From: Marinobacter sp. B9-2
Lineage (GTDB): Bacteria > Pseudomonadota > Gammaproteobacteria > Pseudomonadales > Oleiphilaceae
Direction of reading: 5' to 3'
Assembly: GCA_003030785.1 (NCBI GenBank)
Contig: PYVH01000026.1
Span: 1 to 37,168, forward strand
DNA: 37,168 nucleotides
Shown here: positions 9,629-17,282 of the stretch, one piece after another
Numbering within the stretch: the first letter of the stretch is position 1
Layout: the number at the start of each line of letters is the position of its first letter
Position numbers and translations under genes: made by a program
The notes under the pieces: generated by a model
The model's database searches: none
Told to the model about the DNA's origin: nothing
What the model saw: only the letters and a program-made list of their open reading frames with translations

Positions 9629-10693
9629 ATGGCCCTGATTTCGATGCGGCAAATGCTGGATCACGCCGCCGAGCATGGTTACGGTGTGCCAGCCTTTAAC
9701 GTCAACAACCTGGAACAGATGCGCGCCATCATGGAAGCCGCCGACAAAACCGACTCCCCGGTGATTGTCCAGGCTTCCGCCGGTGCCCGCAAATACGCTG
9801 GCGCCCCCTTCCTGCGCCACCTGATCCTGGCGGCCATCGAAGAATTCCCGCACATCCCGGTGGTCATGCACCAGGATCATGGCACCAGCCCCTCCGTGTG
9901 CCAGCGCTCCATCCAGTTGGGCTTCAGCTCCGTGATGATGGACGGCTCCCTGGGTGAAGACGGTAAAACCCCCACCGAATACGACTACAACGTCGACGTA
10001 ACCCGTCGCACCGTTGAAATGGCCCACGCCTGTGGCGTCTCCGTAGAAGGCGAGCTGGGTTGCCTGGGTTCCCTGGAAACCGGCCAGGCCGGTGAAGAAG
10101 ACGGCATCGGCGCCGAAGGCACCCTGGACCACAGCCAGATGCTGACCGACCCGGAAGAAGCGGCGGACTTCGTCAAGAAAACCCATGTTGACGCCCTGGC
10201 CATCGCCATCGGCACCAGCCACGGTGCTTACAAGTTTACCCGTCCGCCCACAGGCGACATCCTGGCCATCGACCAGATCAAAGCCATCCATGCCCGCATC
10301 CCGGATACCCACCTGGTTATGCACGGCTCCAGCTCCGTACCCCAGGAGTGGCTGAAGATCATCAACGAATACGGTGGTGAGATCCCGGAAACCTACGGCG
10401 TACCGGTCGAGGAAATCGTAGAGGGCATCAAGCACGGCGTGCGCAAGGTCAACATCGACACCGACCTGCGCCTGGCCAGCACCGGCGCGGTCCGTCGCTT
10501 CCTGGCTGAAAACCCGGCCGAGTTCGACCCGCGCAAATTCCTCAAGGAAACCATGAAGGCCATGACCGACGTATGCGTGGCGCGTTACGAAGCCTTTGGT
10601 TGTGCCGGCAACGCCAGCAAGATCAAGCCGGTTAACCTCGAGCGTATGTTCGAGCGTTACGCCTCTGGTGAGCTTGATCCGAAGGTTAAGTAA
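9629..10693 (+). CDS. fba: Fructose-bisphosphate aldolase, class II
   Basis: This zinc-dependent aldolase cleaves or forms fructose 1,6-bisphosphate. The 354-residue protein has zinc and catalytic positions in HQDHGT (His81, Asp83, His84), the block [35 protein letters not shown] and NIDTDLRLA. It resembles the Calvin-type class II subgroup. A strong GAAGGAGACGACCC leader supports the start. With tkt, epd and pgk it completes a central carbon cluster; pyruvate kinase, sometimes found between pgk and fba, is absent here. Confidence 0.97.
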   Translation: MALISMRQMLDHAAEHGYGVPAFNVNNLEQMRAIMEAADKTDSPVIVQASAGARKYAGAPFLRHLILAAIEEFPHIPVVMHQDHGTSPSVCQRSIQLGFSSVMMDGSLGEDGKTPTEYDYNVDVTRRTVEMAHACGVSVEGELGCLGSLETGQAGEEDGIGAEGTLDHSQMLTDPEEAADFVKKTHVDALAIAIGTSHGAYKFTRPPTGDILAIDQIKAIHARIPDTHLVMHGSSSVPQEWLKIINEYGGEIPETYGVPVEEIVEGIKHGVRKVNIDTDLRLASTGAVRRFLAENPAEFDPRKFLKETMKAMTDVCVARYEAFGCAGNASKIKPVNLERMFERYASGELDPKVK

Positions 10694-10734
10694 ACTCGGT
10701 AGCTGTTGTCTCGTAGCCTGAAGGTTGGGGGCGG

Positions 10735-10761
10735 AATTGGGGCTTCCGCCCCAATTATTTT
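10735..10761 (+). terminator. Rho-independent terminator after fba
   Basis: AATTGGGG and CCCCAATT form an 8-bp stem with loop CTTCCG, followed by ATTTTG. It lies about 40 bases after the fba stop and closes the sugar-phosphate gene block. An alternative stem, GGGGGCGGAA with TTCCGCCCC, overlaps it. Confidence 0.85.
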
Positions 10762-10799
10762 GAACCTCCCGATATATCCTTGATGTTCAAAGCGTCGGT

Positions 10800-10894
10800 G
10801 TGGAGGGAGCGTTCAGAAATCTGGAGCGCCAGGGATGGCGCGACGAAGCCCTACAGGGACGTATTCACGGGCGTTTTCTGAACGCTCCCTCCAC
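10800..10894. repeat. Large variable-arm palindrome, copy B (fba-cbpA gap)
   Basis: A perfect 20-bp inverted repeat (10800-10819 against 10875-10894) encloses an inner hairpin GCGCC-AGGGAT-GGCGC and then TACAGGGACGTATT (10852-10865). The core matches copy A at 9512-9525 exactly over 14 bases, but the arms are unrelated to those of copy A. The stretch 10895-11058 up to cbpA shows no further feature I can support. Confidence 0.8.
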
Positions 10895-11058
10895 GCCGGC
10901 GCCTGCACCAACTATTTCAGGCTGCAGATAAAAACTCCCCACCATGATCCAGCTCAACTAGAACCAACCCGCCCCTTGTAATTTCACGAACCTCATCAAA
11001 TATAGTGGTTAGTAAACGAGCAAAACGCTCAGTGCGATAATCAGTGATGAGGACCAGA

Positions 11059-12030
11059 ATGGACTTCAAGGACTATTACGCCGTACTCGGTGTCAGTGAG
11101 TCTGCCTCCGCCGAGGAGATCAAAAAGGCCTATCGAAAGCTGGCCCGGAAATACCATCCGGATGTCAGCAAGGAAGAGGACGCCGACACCAAATTCAAGG
11201 ATGTGGGTGAAGCCTACGAAGTACTGAAAGATCCCGAGAAACGGGAGGAATACGATCAGCTGCGCAAATACGGCGCCCGTGCGGATGGGTCTTTCGAGCC
11301 ACCTCCGGGCTGGCAAAGTGGGTCCGGCTTCGGTGGCGGTGGTTATACCGAGGCCGATGCGCGCCAGTTCAGTGACTTCTTCGAGGAGATCTTCGGTGGT
11401 GGACGCCGGGGCGGTTTTTCCGGTGGCTTTGGTGGTGGCGGTTTCCGCCAGAATATGAAAATGCGCGGTGAGGACGTGCACGCCAGGATTGCGCTGTTCC
11501 TGGAAGAAGCGTTTCACGGCTGTGAAAAACAGGTGTCTTTCGCGGTCCACGAGGCCGATGAACATGGCCGGGTGATTCCCCGGCAAAAGACCCTGAAAGT
11601 GAAGATCCCCGCCGGCATGCGCGAAGGCCAGCACATCCGCCTCAAAGGCCAGGGTTCGCCGGGTGTGGGCGGTGCTGAGCCGGGCGATCTGTTCATTGAA
11701 GTCGAGTTTGCGCCGCATCCACATTTTTCCGTGGAGGGCCGGGATGTCATGGTTACTGTGCCGATAGCGCCGTGGGAAGCGGCTCTGGGGGCAACGGTGA
11801 CCGTGCCAACCGTAGGCTCAAAGGTAAATGTGAAAGTGCCGAAGGGCTCCACCAGTGGCCGGAAGCTGCGGCTCAAGGGCAAGGGGTTCCCGGGCAAGCA
11901 TCCGGGTGATCAGATTGTCATTCTGCAGATCACCATGCCCGAGAAACACAGCGCCGAGGCCGAGAAGCTCTACGAGCAACTGGCCGAGGCAGAGAAAAAC
12001 TTCAATCCACGCAGCAAGCTTCACGTGTAA
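11059..12030 (+). CDS. cbpA: DnaJ-type co-chaperone CbpA
   Basis: CbpA is an Hsp40 that stimulates DnaK and, in E. coli, also binds curved DNA. The J domain spans residues 4-70 with HPD at 33-35. A Gly/Phe-rich stretch follows (about 85-125), then two beta-rich peptide-binding domains; the DnaJ zinc finger is absent, as in CbpA. I chose ATG at 11059 ([12 protein letters not shown]) because it matches the family start and has AGGA at a suitable distance; the frame is open 15 bases further upstream through GTG and ATG codons. It has 323 residues. The modulator gene cbpM follows 13 bases later. Confidence 0.95.
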   Translation: MDFKDYYAVLGVSESASAEEIKKAYRKLARKYHPDVSKEEDADTKFKDVGEAYEVLKDPEKREEYDQLRKYGARADGSFEPPPGWQSGSGFGGGGYTEADARQFSDFFEEIFGGGRRGGFSGGFGGGGFRQNMKMRGEDVHARIALFLEEAFHGCEKQVSFAVHEADEHGRVIPRQKTLKVKIPAGMREGQHIRLKGQGSPGVGGAEPGDLFIEVEFAPHPHFSVEGRDVMVTVPIAPWEAALGATVTVPTVGSKVNVKVPKGSTSGRKLRLKGKGFPGKHPGDQIVILQITMPEKHSAEAEKLYEQLAEAEKNFNPRSKLHV

Positions 12031-12043
12031 GCGGGAGTAAGGT

Positions 12044-12388
12044 ATGAGCAAGCAGGATCATATTTTGACGGTAGAGGTGGTCGACCAGGATGGCAGCACC
12101 TTCACCCTGCGTGAAATCTGCGAGCGCGGCGAGTGCCATGCCGAGTTTGTCATAAAACTGGTGGACTACGGGATCATTGCCCCGCTGGAAGATTACCCGG
12201 AGGCACGGCAATGGGAGTTCGATGTCGCTGCCCTGAGCCGATTGCGCAAAGCGCAGAGATTACAGAGGGACCTGAAAATGAATCTGCCCGGCCTGGCCAT
12301 GTCTCTGGAACTGCTCGATGAGGTGGAGGAAAGGCGTCGGGAAGTGGCCCGCCTCAATCACCGCATCCGGCAATTGATGGGGGAGTAA
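12044..12388 (+). CDS. cbpM: Chaperone modulator CbpM
   Basis: CbpM binds the J domain of CbpA and inhibits it. The 114-residue protein begins with a MerR-like helix-turn-helix region (TFTLREICERGECHAEFVIKLVDYGII, then PLEDYPEARQWEFD), continues with LSRLRKAQRLQRDLKMNLPGLAMSLELLDEV, and ends in a charged helix, a pattern typical of the family. GGGAGTAAGGT precedes the ATG. Its position directly after cbpA is the standard arrangement and confirms the assignment. Confidence 0.95.
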   Translation: MSKQDHILTVEVVDQDGSTFTLREICERGECHAEFVIKLVDYGIIAPLEDYPEARQWEFDVAALSRLRKAQRLQRDLKMNLPGLAMSLELLDEVEERRREVARLNHRIRQLMGE

Positions 12389-12411
12389 ACGCTCCCCCCG
12401 CTTATTTCTTT
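12379..12411 (+). terminator. Putative terminator at the cbpM stop
   Basis: GGGGGAG (12379-12385) and CTCCCCC (12392-12398) form a stem that includes the cbpM stop codon in its loop, followed by a T-rich stretch (TTATTTCTTTT). It separates cbpM from the convergent small gene. Confidence 0.6.
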
Positions 12412-12575
12412 TCGTCCAGCGCCTGGATCTCGGCGTAGATCTTTTCTGCCTCCTCCATGAGGGTTCCATGAGTTCTCAGATCGCCGTTGCGCTGGGCGTC
12501 CAGTGCTTTGGCGAGCTTCGCCTCATATTCCTTCTGCAGTTTTTTCCTCGGATCGCCTTTCAAAAATCCCAGCAT
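12402..12575 (-). CDS. Small DUF6435-type protein
   Basis: A 57-residue frame on the minus strand, starting MLGFLKGDPRKKLQKEYEAK and ending EIQALDEKK. The start GFLKGDPRKKL, a run of charged helix and the internal AQRNGDL are hallmarks of the small DUF6435 proteins common in marine gammaproteobacteria; function unknown. The sequence predicts one long amphipathic helix without a membrane segment. It is convergent with cbpM. The Shine-Dalgarno is weak (CAGGTCCATTACT). The family call is from memory of its motif and would need a profile search. Confidence 0.75.
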   Translation of the reverse strand: MLGFLKGDPRKKLQKEYEAKLAKALDAQRNGDLRTHGTLMEEAEKIYAEIQALDEKK

Positions 12576-12675
12576 AGTAATGGACCTGTTTTGGCTGACT
12601 GTTCAAACATTTACGTTTCCCGCTCCATAAAGTTCACAAAATTTTCATGATCAAAAACTGGACAGGATCAAAAAA

Positions 12676-12691
12676 TGGGATTAAATTCCCA
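12676..12691. promoter_or_regulatory. TGGGA-N6-TCCCA operator candidate, site 1
   Basis: TGGGA-TTAAAT-TCCCA, 26 bp before site 2 and upstream of the first DUF5666 gene. A TACAAT hexamer (12694-12699), a possible -10 element, lies between the two sites. Positions 12576-12675 between here and the small gene are AT-rich and hold no other recognisable feature. Confidence 0.75.
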
Positions 12692-12701
12692 AATACAATA
12701 T

Positions 12702-12717
12702 TGGGAAAAATATCCCA
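12702..12717. promoter_or_regulatory. TGGGA-N6-TCCCA operator candidate, site 2
   Basis: TGGGA-AAAATA-TCCCA, extended by one T/A pair on both sides (TTGGGA...TCCCAA). It ends 63 bp before the first DUF5666 gene. Confidence 0.75.
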
Positions 12718-12780
12718 ATTTAAGATCGGGTGTTTAGACGTGGTCGCCCGCGGACGCAATAACAAGCCTGGAGAAGAACG

Positions 12781-14256
12781 ATGAATCGCAAACCTTTAGC
12801 AATCGCAGTGAAGTTGGCCATGACGGGAGCTCTGGCCGGTGCCCTTGCCGCTTGTGGCGGCGGAGGCTCCGGAGACACCTCTACCAGTGGCACCTCATCC
12901 GGTACCAGTGTCGGGGCGGTATCGGGCTTCGGCAGTGTTTACGTTAACGGTACTCGCTTTGGGACCGATGGCAGCGTTAGCAGCGACGATGGTCTGGAGC
13001 GTGAGGACCAGCTCGAAAAGGGCATGATCCTTAAAATTAAGGGCGACTGGGATGACCGTGGCCAGGGCCGGGCCGACAGGGTCAGTTACGACGATACCCT
13101 GCGCGGACCGATTTCCGGTATGAGCTGGGACGATGTAACTCGCACCGGAAGCCTCACGATGCTGGGCCAGACTATCGCATTGGACGGCAAAACTGTCTTT
13201 CGTGGCGTGACTCCGACGACCCTGGCTGGCAACCCTGAGGGATATCGGGTAAGAGTCAGCGCCTGGCGTCTTGAGGATGGCAGCTTCCGGGCCAGCTTTG
13301 TTGGCGCACGGCAAATCGGCGTGGATTTTGATGACGATAATGAAGTCGAGATTGAAGGCATTGTCGCCAACCTGGATACAAGCGCCGAGACTTTCACCAT
13401 CAACGGTTTCCTCATCGATTACACCAGTGCTGTCGGCGATGACGACTTCTCCCTGGATGATCTGGCAGACGGAATCGGTGTGGAAGTGGAAGGCTATCTG
13501 GATGGCAACACCATCATGGCCGAGGAAATCGACGATGAGGACGACCTCTTCGACGATGATGACGATGTTGAAATCTCCGGAAGCATCTACGACTACGACC
13601 AGGCCAGCCGTCAGTTCTCGGTAAATGGGGTCAGAGTCCAGATTGACGGGGGCACCGAGTTTGACGATCTCCGCGAAAGCAGCTTGGCCGATGGCCTGTT
13701 CGTGAAAGTGGAAGGGGATTACCGCGATGGCGTCCTGGTCGCTGAGGAGATCGAGGGTCGTGAGTCCGACGCCGAGCTGGATGGCCGCATCGAGTCCATT
13801 GATCTGGCCAATGAAACCATGATCGTTAGTGGCGTCAGTGTTCAGCTAACCAGCAATACCCTGATTGATGACGACGACGATGATGACGATGACCGTCGCA
13901 GCCGCGTACAGGATATCCAGAGCCTGCAGGTGGGTGACTATCTCGAAATTGAAGGTCGCCAGCGCAGCAGTGACGGAGGGTTCCTCGAAGCCATCAGCAT
14001 TGAGCGCGAGGATGATGACGACGATGACGATTTCGAACTCGAAGCACGGGTGAATGCGATCGGAGCCGATTCCATTACCATCATGAACCTTGAGGTGCTC
14101 CGAAATGGCTACAGCCTGTCCGGCGCCCAGGTTGGCGATGAAGTGGAAATCGAGTACCGCCAGACCAGCGGTGGTCAGTACGAGCTGACCGAAGATGTCG
14201 AAGTCGAGGACGACGATGACAACGATAACGACAACGATAACGACGATGATGATTGA
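12781..14256 (+). CDS. DUF5666-type acidic repeat lipoprotein A
   Basis: A 491-residue predicted lipoprotein: signal peptide 1-24 with lipobox LAAC (Cys25), then a glycine/serine linker. The body is built of several repeats of about 70 residues, each with the pattern xxIEGxV...FTINGxxV...GxxVEVEGxxxxGxxxAEEI, as in DUF5666 domains. Long aspartate runs separate the repeats, and the C-terminus is an Asp/Asn tail, so the mature protein is strongly acidic and may bind cations. The start has a GGAGAAGAACG leader. It is a paralogue of the protein at 15635-17155 (shared SVGxVSGFGSVxVNG and YDDTLRG). The function is unknown; location in the outer membrane or periplasm is inferred from the lipobox. 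Confidence 0.9.
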   Translation: MNRKPLAIAVKLAMTGALAGALAACGGGGSGDTSTSGTSSGTSVGAVSGFGSVYVNGTRFGTDGSVSSDDGLEREDQLEKGMILKIKGDWDDRGQGRADRVSYDDTLRGPISGMSWDDVTRTGSLTMLGQTIALDGKTVFRGVTPTTLAGNPEGYRVRVSAWRLEDGSFRASFVGARQIGVDFDDDNEVEIEGIVANLDTSAETFTINGFLIDYTSAVGDDDFSLDDLADGIGVEVEGYLDGNTIMAEEIDDEDDLFDDDDDVEISGSIYDYDQASRQFSVNGVRVQIDGGTEFDDLRESSLADGLFVKVEGDYRDGVLVAEEIEGRESDAELDGRIESIDLANETMIVSGVSVQLTSNTLIDDDDDDDDDRRSRVQDIQSLQVGDYLEIEGRQRSSDGGFLEAISIEREDDDDDDDFELEARVNAIGADSITIMNLEVLRNGYSLSGAQVGDEVEIEYRQTSGGQYELTEDVEVEDDDDNDNDNDNDDDD

Positions 14257-14271
14257 TCAGTGAACCGCCAA

Positions 14272-14298
14272 TGCGGGCCGGACAGTTGTCGGCCCGCA
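14272..14298 (+). terminator. Strong hairpin after lipoprotein A
   Basis: TGCGGGCCG and CGGCCCGCA form a 9-bp GC-rich stem 15 bases after the stop; the loop can pair further (GACA with TGTC). The following bases are only moderately T-rich, so termination may be partial. It ends 21 bases before operator site 3. Confidence 0.6.
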
Positions 14299-14319
14299 TC
14301 CTGGCTTTCGAAGTCGCTA

Positions 14320-14335
14320 TGGGAATACAATCCCA
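14320..14335. promoter_or_regulatory. TGGGA-N6-TCCCA operator candidate, site 3
   Basis: TGGGA-ATACAA-TCCCA, ending 3 bases before the start codon of the DUF6502-type gene. A TACAAT hexamer (14326-14331) lies inside it and would place transcription start close to the ATG. The arms and the spacing equal those of sites 1 and 2. Confidence 0.75.
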
Positions 14336-14338
14336 AAC

Positions 14339-15187
14339 ATGAAAAAGTCCAACCCCCTGCATCAAGCGCTGTTTCGCATTCTGCGCCCTCTGGCGAGGTT
14401 GCTCTTGCGAAACGGCATTCCCTTCGGGGAGTTCTCTGAGCTGGTGAAACGTGCCTACGTGGAAGCCGCCCTGGAGGACTTTGCCGACGGCCGGCGAAAG
14501 CCCACGGATTCACGCGCTGCGGTCATGACCGGGCTGACCCGCAAGGAAGTAAAGCGCCAGCGGGAGATCCTGGCGGGGGAAGATACTGGGCGCCGCGATG
14601 TACTTCATACCAACCGGGCGTCCCGGGTGGTATCAGGTTGGGTCCACGATGCGGTCTTCCAGGCCAAAGACGGAGAGCCAGCCATGCTGTCTTTCGACGG
14701 CCCGGGGAGTTTCAGCGAACTGGTCAAGCGCTATAGCGGTGACATGCCGCCCCGTGCCGTGCTGGATGAACTGCTTCGGGTGGGTGTGGTTTCAGTTGAT
14801 GGTGAATCGGGTCGCCTGATCTTGCAGCAAAGGGCCTATGTTCCGGCCGGAGACAGCGAGGAAATGCTCCAGATTTTCGGCGAGGACGTATCTGATCTCA
14901 TAGCGACCATTGATCACAATCTGGTCAGTGACGAGTCCGGACAGCCGCCGCTGTTCCAGAGAACCCTGACCTACAACAACATTCCTCCGGAAGTGATGGA
15001 GCGCTGGCGCAGGCATGCCGCTGCCCAGTCTCAGGCACTGCTGGAACAACTGGATAAGTGGCTTGGCCCCCATGACCGCGATATATCCGGAAACACGTTC
15101 GGCAATGAATCCGGGGATCCGGTCCGCACCGGCGTGAGCATCTTCTTTTTTGAAGAGCCTGCCGGGAAAGAGCCGAAAGGAGATTGA
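14339..15187 (+). CDS. DUF6502-type protein, possible DNA-binding regulator
   Basis: A 282-residue soluble protein without signal peptide. The N-terminal ~85 residues are helical and basic (LLRNGIPFGEFSELVKRAYVEAA, then SRAAVMTGLTRKEVKRQRE), reading like a helix-turn-helix. The middle (about 95-180) includes SRVVSGWVHDAVF and a second helical block; the end is Gly/Asp-rich. It resembles the DUF6502 family, which I recall next to DUF5666 proteins. No Shine-Dalgarno is possible, because operator site 3 occupies that position; the mRNA may be leaderless. It lies between two DUF5666 lipoprotein genes. A role as regulator of the locus is inference. Confidence 0.8.
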   Translation: MKKSNPLHQALFRILRPLARLLLRNGIPFGEFSELVKRAYVEAALEDFADGRRKPTDSRAAVMTGLTRKEVKRQREILAGEDTGRRDVLHTNRASRVVSGWVHDAVFQAKDGEPAMLSFDGPGSFSELVKRYSGDMPPRAVLDELLRVGVVSVDGESGRLILQQRAYVPAGDSEEMLQIFGEDVSDLIATIDHNLVSDESGQPPLFQRTLTYNNIPPEVMERWRRHAAAQSQALLEQLDKWLGPHDRDISGNTFGNESGDPVRTGVSIFFFEEPAGKEPKGD

Positions 15188-15192
15188 GTGCT

Positions 15193-15594
15193 ATGAGTCT
15201 CACGAGGCAGCCGAACATCATTCGTCGCTGGGAGCCAACGGAGCTTGCGAGCACAATACTTTCCGCATCGTCCCGGCAGGTGATTCGCGCCTGGATCAGC
15301 TCCAACGAGTTTCTCGATGAGCATTACGACCCTCTGATGCTGTTGATGGACAATCACGCAACGAATTCTTTCCGCAATCTGGTGCAAGCGACCAATCCTG
15401 ATTTCGCCCCCACGGTGGTTCTGAATGAATTGCTTAGGAAGGGTGTGGTTGAACCGCTGGATAGCGGTTACCTGATGCTGAGGCGAAGCGTGTATGCACC
15501 TTCGCAGCCCCGGCTTCCGAGTGAATCGCATGCAGACCAGGTTTTTGAAGCCGAGGACGAGATTCCCCGCAGGCGCTTCACCGATGCTATTTAG
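15193..15594 (+). CDS. Short DUF6502-like paralogue lacking the N-terminal region
   Basis: A 133-residue protein whose residues ~25-105 align with the middle of the preceding gene product: SSRQVIRAWISSNEF with SRVVSGWVHDAVF, VVLNELLRKGVVEPLDSGYLMLRRSVYAP with AVLDELLRVGVVSVDGESGRLILQQRAYVP. The putative DNA-binding N-terminus and the C-terminal tail are missing. ATG at 15193 has AAGGAG 10 bases upstream; a TTG 9 bases earlier overlaps the previous stop and is less likely. It may be a decaying duplicate or a working partner that dimerises with the full-length protein. Confidence 0.75.
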   Translation: MSLTRQPNIIRRWEPTELASTILSASSRQVIRAWISSNEFLDEHYDPLMLLMDNHATNSFRNLVQATNPDFAPTVVLNELLRKGVVEPLDSGYLMLRRSVYAPSQPRLPSESHADQVFEAEDEIPRRRFTDAI

Positions 15595-15634
15595 CAAAGA
15601 CCGGCCAGGAATGCCGGCAAGGGAGAGGAACGGT

Positions 15635-17155
15635 ATGAAACGGCACATCCGCAATCGAGTTATCGGGCTGGCCGCCGGCACAGTGGCCTTCGGGGTGATT
15701 TCCGCCTGTGGCGGAGGAGGCGGTGGCGGAGGCCTGGATGTTGCCGATGGTGGTATACGCGGCACCGGATCCAGCGTTGGGCCGGTTTCCGGGTTTGGAA
15801 GTGTGTTTGTTAATGGTGTGGAGTTTTCGACCGATCGAACCGTGACTGGCGATGATGGTATCAGCGGGCCTGATCAGGAGAGGCGGCTTGTCGAGGGCAT
15901 GATCCTCAGGGTCGATGGGGAGTGGAGAGACAACGGGCTTGGCGATGCGAGCACGGTCGAATACGACGACACTTTGCGTGGTGAGATGCAGGTTCTGGCG
16001 CCCTGGGACCCTATAAGCAAAACGGCAATGGTTCAGGTTCTCGGCCAGACCGTAAGAATTGATTCCCAGACGGTCGTTAAAGGCATGACTGTTGAGACTC
16101 TCGATAATTTCAATGGTGGGTTCGTCCGTATGTCGGGGTGGCGCCTGCCGAATGGAGAATTTCGGGCAAGCTATCTGGGTCTTCGGACGCAGAGCAATAG
16201 CGACGATTTTGATTCCCTGAATGAAGTGGAGTTGGAAGGAATTGTCTCCGGCCTGACAGGGACGGATTTCATGATTGGATCCCAGTTGGTGAATTATTCC
16301 GGCGCAACGCCCGATGGGCTGGTTCTGGCCGATCTTAAAAATGGCGAGGCGGTGGAAGTAGAAGGATCGCTTTCTGGTAGTACTCTGATGGCACAGGAAA
16401 TCAGGCCAGATGATTCTCGACGTTACCTGCGGGGTACGGAGGATGATACCGAGTTCGTGGGCCCTGTTTCCTCGGCTTACAGTCAGTCTTCGGGCACCTT
16501 TACGGTCAATGGCATCACGGTGCGTGTGACAGGTGACACCGAGTTCGATGGTCTCTCTGGTCCCGATGATCTGGTTCAGGCAATTCTCGTGCAGGTCGAA
16601 GGAGATTTCGAGTCGGACGGTTCGGTGACTGCTGAAGAAATTGAGCTGCGTGAGGCGGATTCGGAGCTCGAGGGTGGCCCCGCCGAGGAAATCGATTTAT
16701 CGGCGCGTCAGTTCAGGGTCGGTGGTGTTTTTGTTCAGGTCACTCCACTGACGATTATCACCGATGATGATGACGATTCACGCCTTTCGCTGAACGATCT
16801 GGCGTTGCCGCGTGAGCTGGAAATCGAAGGGATAGAGCGCGTAGGTAGTGACGGCAGCATTTATCTCGAGGCTTTGAAAGTCGAGCGTGATGACGATTCG
16901 CCGGATGGAGAATTCGAGCTAACCGGTCGAATTTCGGAAATGGTGGGCGATCGAATTCAGGTCTTGGGCGTGAATCTGTATATCAATGCGGAGACGGAAT
17001 TTTACGACATTTTGCGTGGTGAACTGCAAGAGCTTGTTGATGATCGTCAACGACCAAAAGTGGAAGTTGAGTACCAATTTATAGGCACACGGTATGTGAT
17101 CGACAAAATTGAACTCGAGGAAGACGAAGACGATGACGAAGGCGATGACGATTAA
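15635..17155 (+). CDS. DUF5666-type acidic repeat lipoprotein B
   Basis: A 506-residue predicted lipoprotein: signal peptide 1-24, lipobox ISAC (Cys25), then a poly-glycine linker. The body has DUF5666-like repeats (VELEGIVSGLTG..., FTVNGITVRV..., LEIEGIERVG...) and an acidic tail ending EDDDEGDDD. It is a paralogue of lipoprotein A, but with fewer and shorter aspartate runs. ATG at 15635 follows GGGAGAGGAACGGT and gives a proper signal peptide; the frame is open further upstream to 15494, which I reject because that part overlaps the previous gene. Its 40-base distance from that gene suggests cotranscription from the promoter near 14320. Confidence 0.9.
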   Translation: MKRHIRNRVIGLAAGTVAFGVISACGGGGGGGGLDVADGGIRGTGSSVGPVSGFGSVFVNGVEFSTDRTVTGDDGISGPDQERRLVEGMILRVDGEWRDNGLGDASTVEYDDTLRGEMQVLAPWDPISKTAMVQVLGQTVRIDSQTVVKGMTVETLDNFNGGFVRMSGWRLPNGEFRASYLGLRTQSNSDDFDSLNEVELEGIVSGLTGTDFMIGSQLVNYSGATPDGLVLADLKNGEAVEVEGSLSGSTLMAQEIRPDDSRRYLRGTEDDTEFVGPVSSAYSQSSGTFTVNGITVRVTGDTEFDGLSGPDDLVQAILVQVEGDFESDGSVTAEEIELREADSELEGGPAEEIDLSARQFRVGGVFVQVTPLTIITDDDDDSRLSLNDLALPRELEIEGIERVGSDGSIYLEALKVERDDDSPDGEFELTGRISEMVGDRIQVLGVNLYINAETEFYDILRGELQELVDDRQRPKVEVEYQFIGTRYVIDKIELEEDEDDDEGDDD

Positions 17156-17158
17156 CTA

Positions 17159-17201
17159 CAAAACCCGTACATAAATGCGGCCCACGCCGGCCCGGGTTTT
17201 G
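17159..17201 (+). terminator. Terminator-like hairpin after lipoprotein B
   Basis: CAAAACCCG (17159-17167) and CGGGTTTTG (17193-17201) form a 9-bp stem around a GC-rich loop, with the T-run inside the right arm. It starts 3 bases after the stop and probably ends the DUF6502/DUF5666 transcript. Confidence 0.7.
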
Positions 17202-17282
17202 CTATACATACGGACACGCTTCGCAGGGACGCTGTTACCGACTGTGCAGGATGCATGAAGCTCACATGCTCGCGGAGTTCGT

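Noticed and set aside
9455-10894. Palindromes A and B as integron attC sites or insertion sequences
   Set aside because: No integrase or transposase gene, no RYYYAAC/GTTRRRY boxes and no cassette layout; the arms vary instead of the core.
15494-15634. Upstream extension of lipoprotein B
   Set aside because: It overlaps the short DUF6502-like gene in another frame and would bury the signal peptide.
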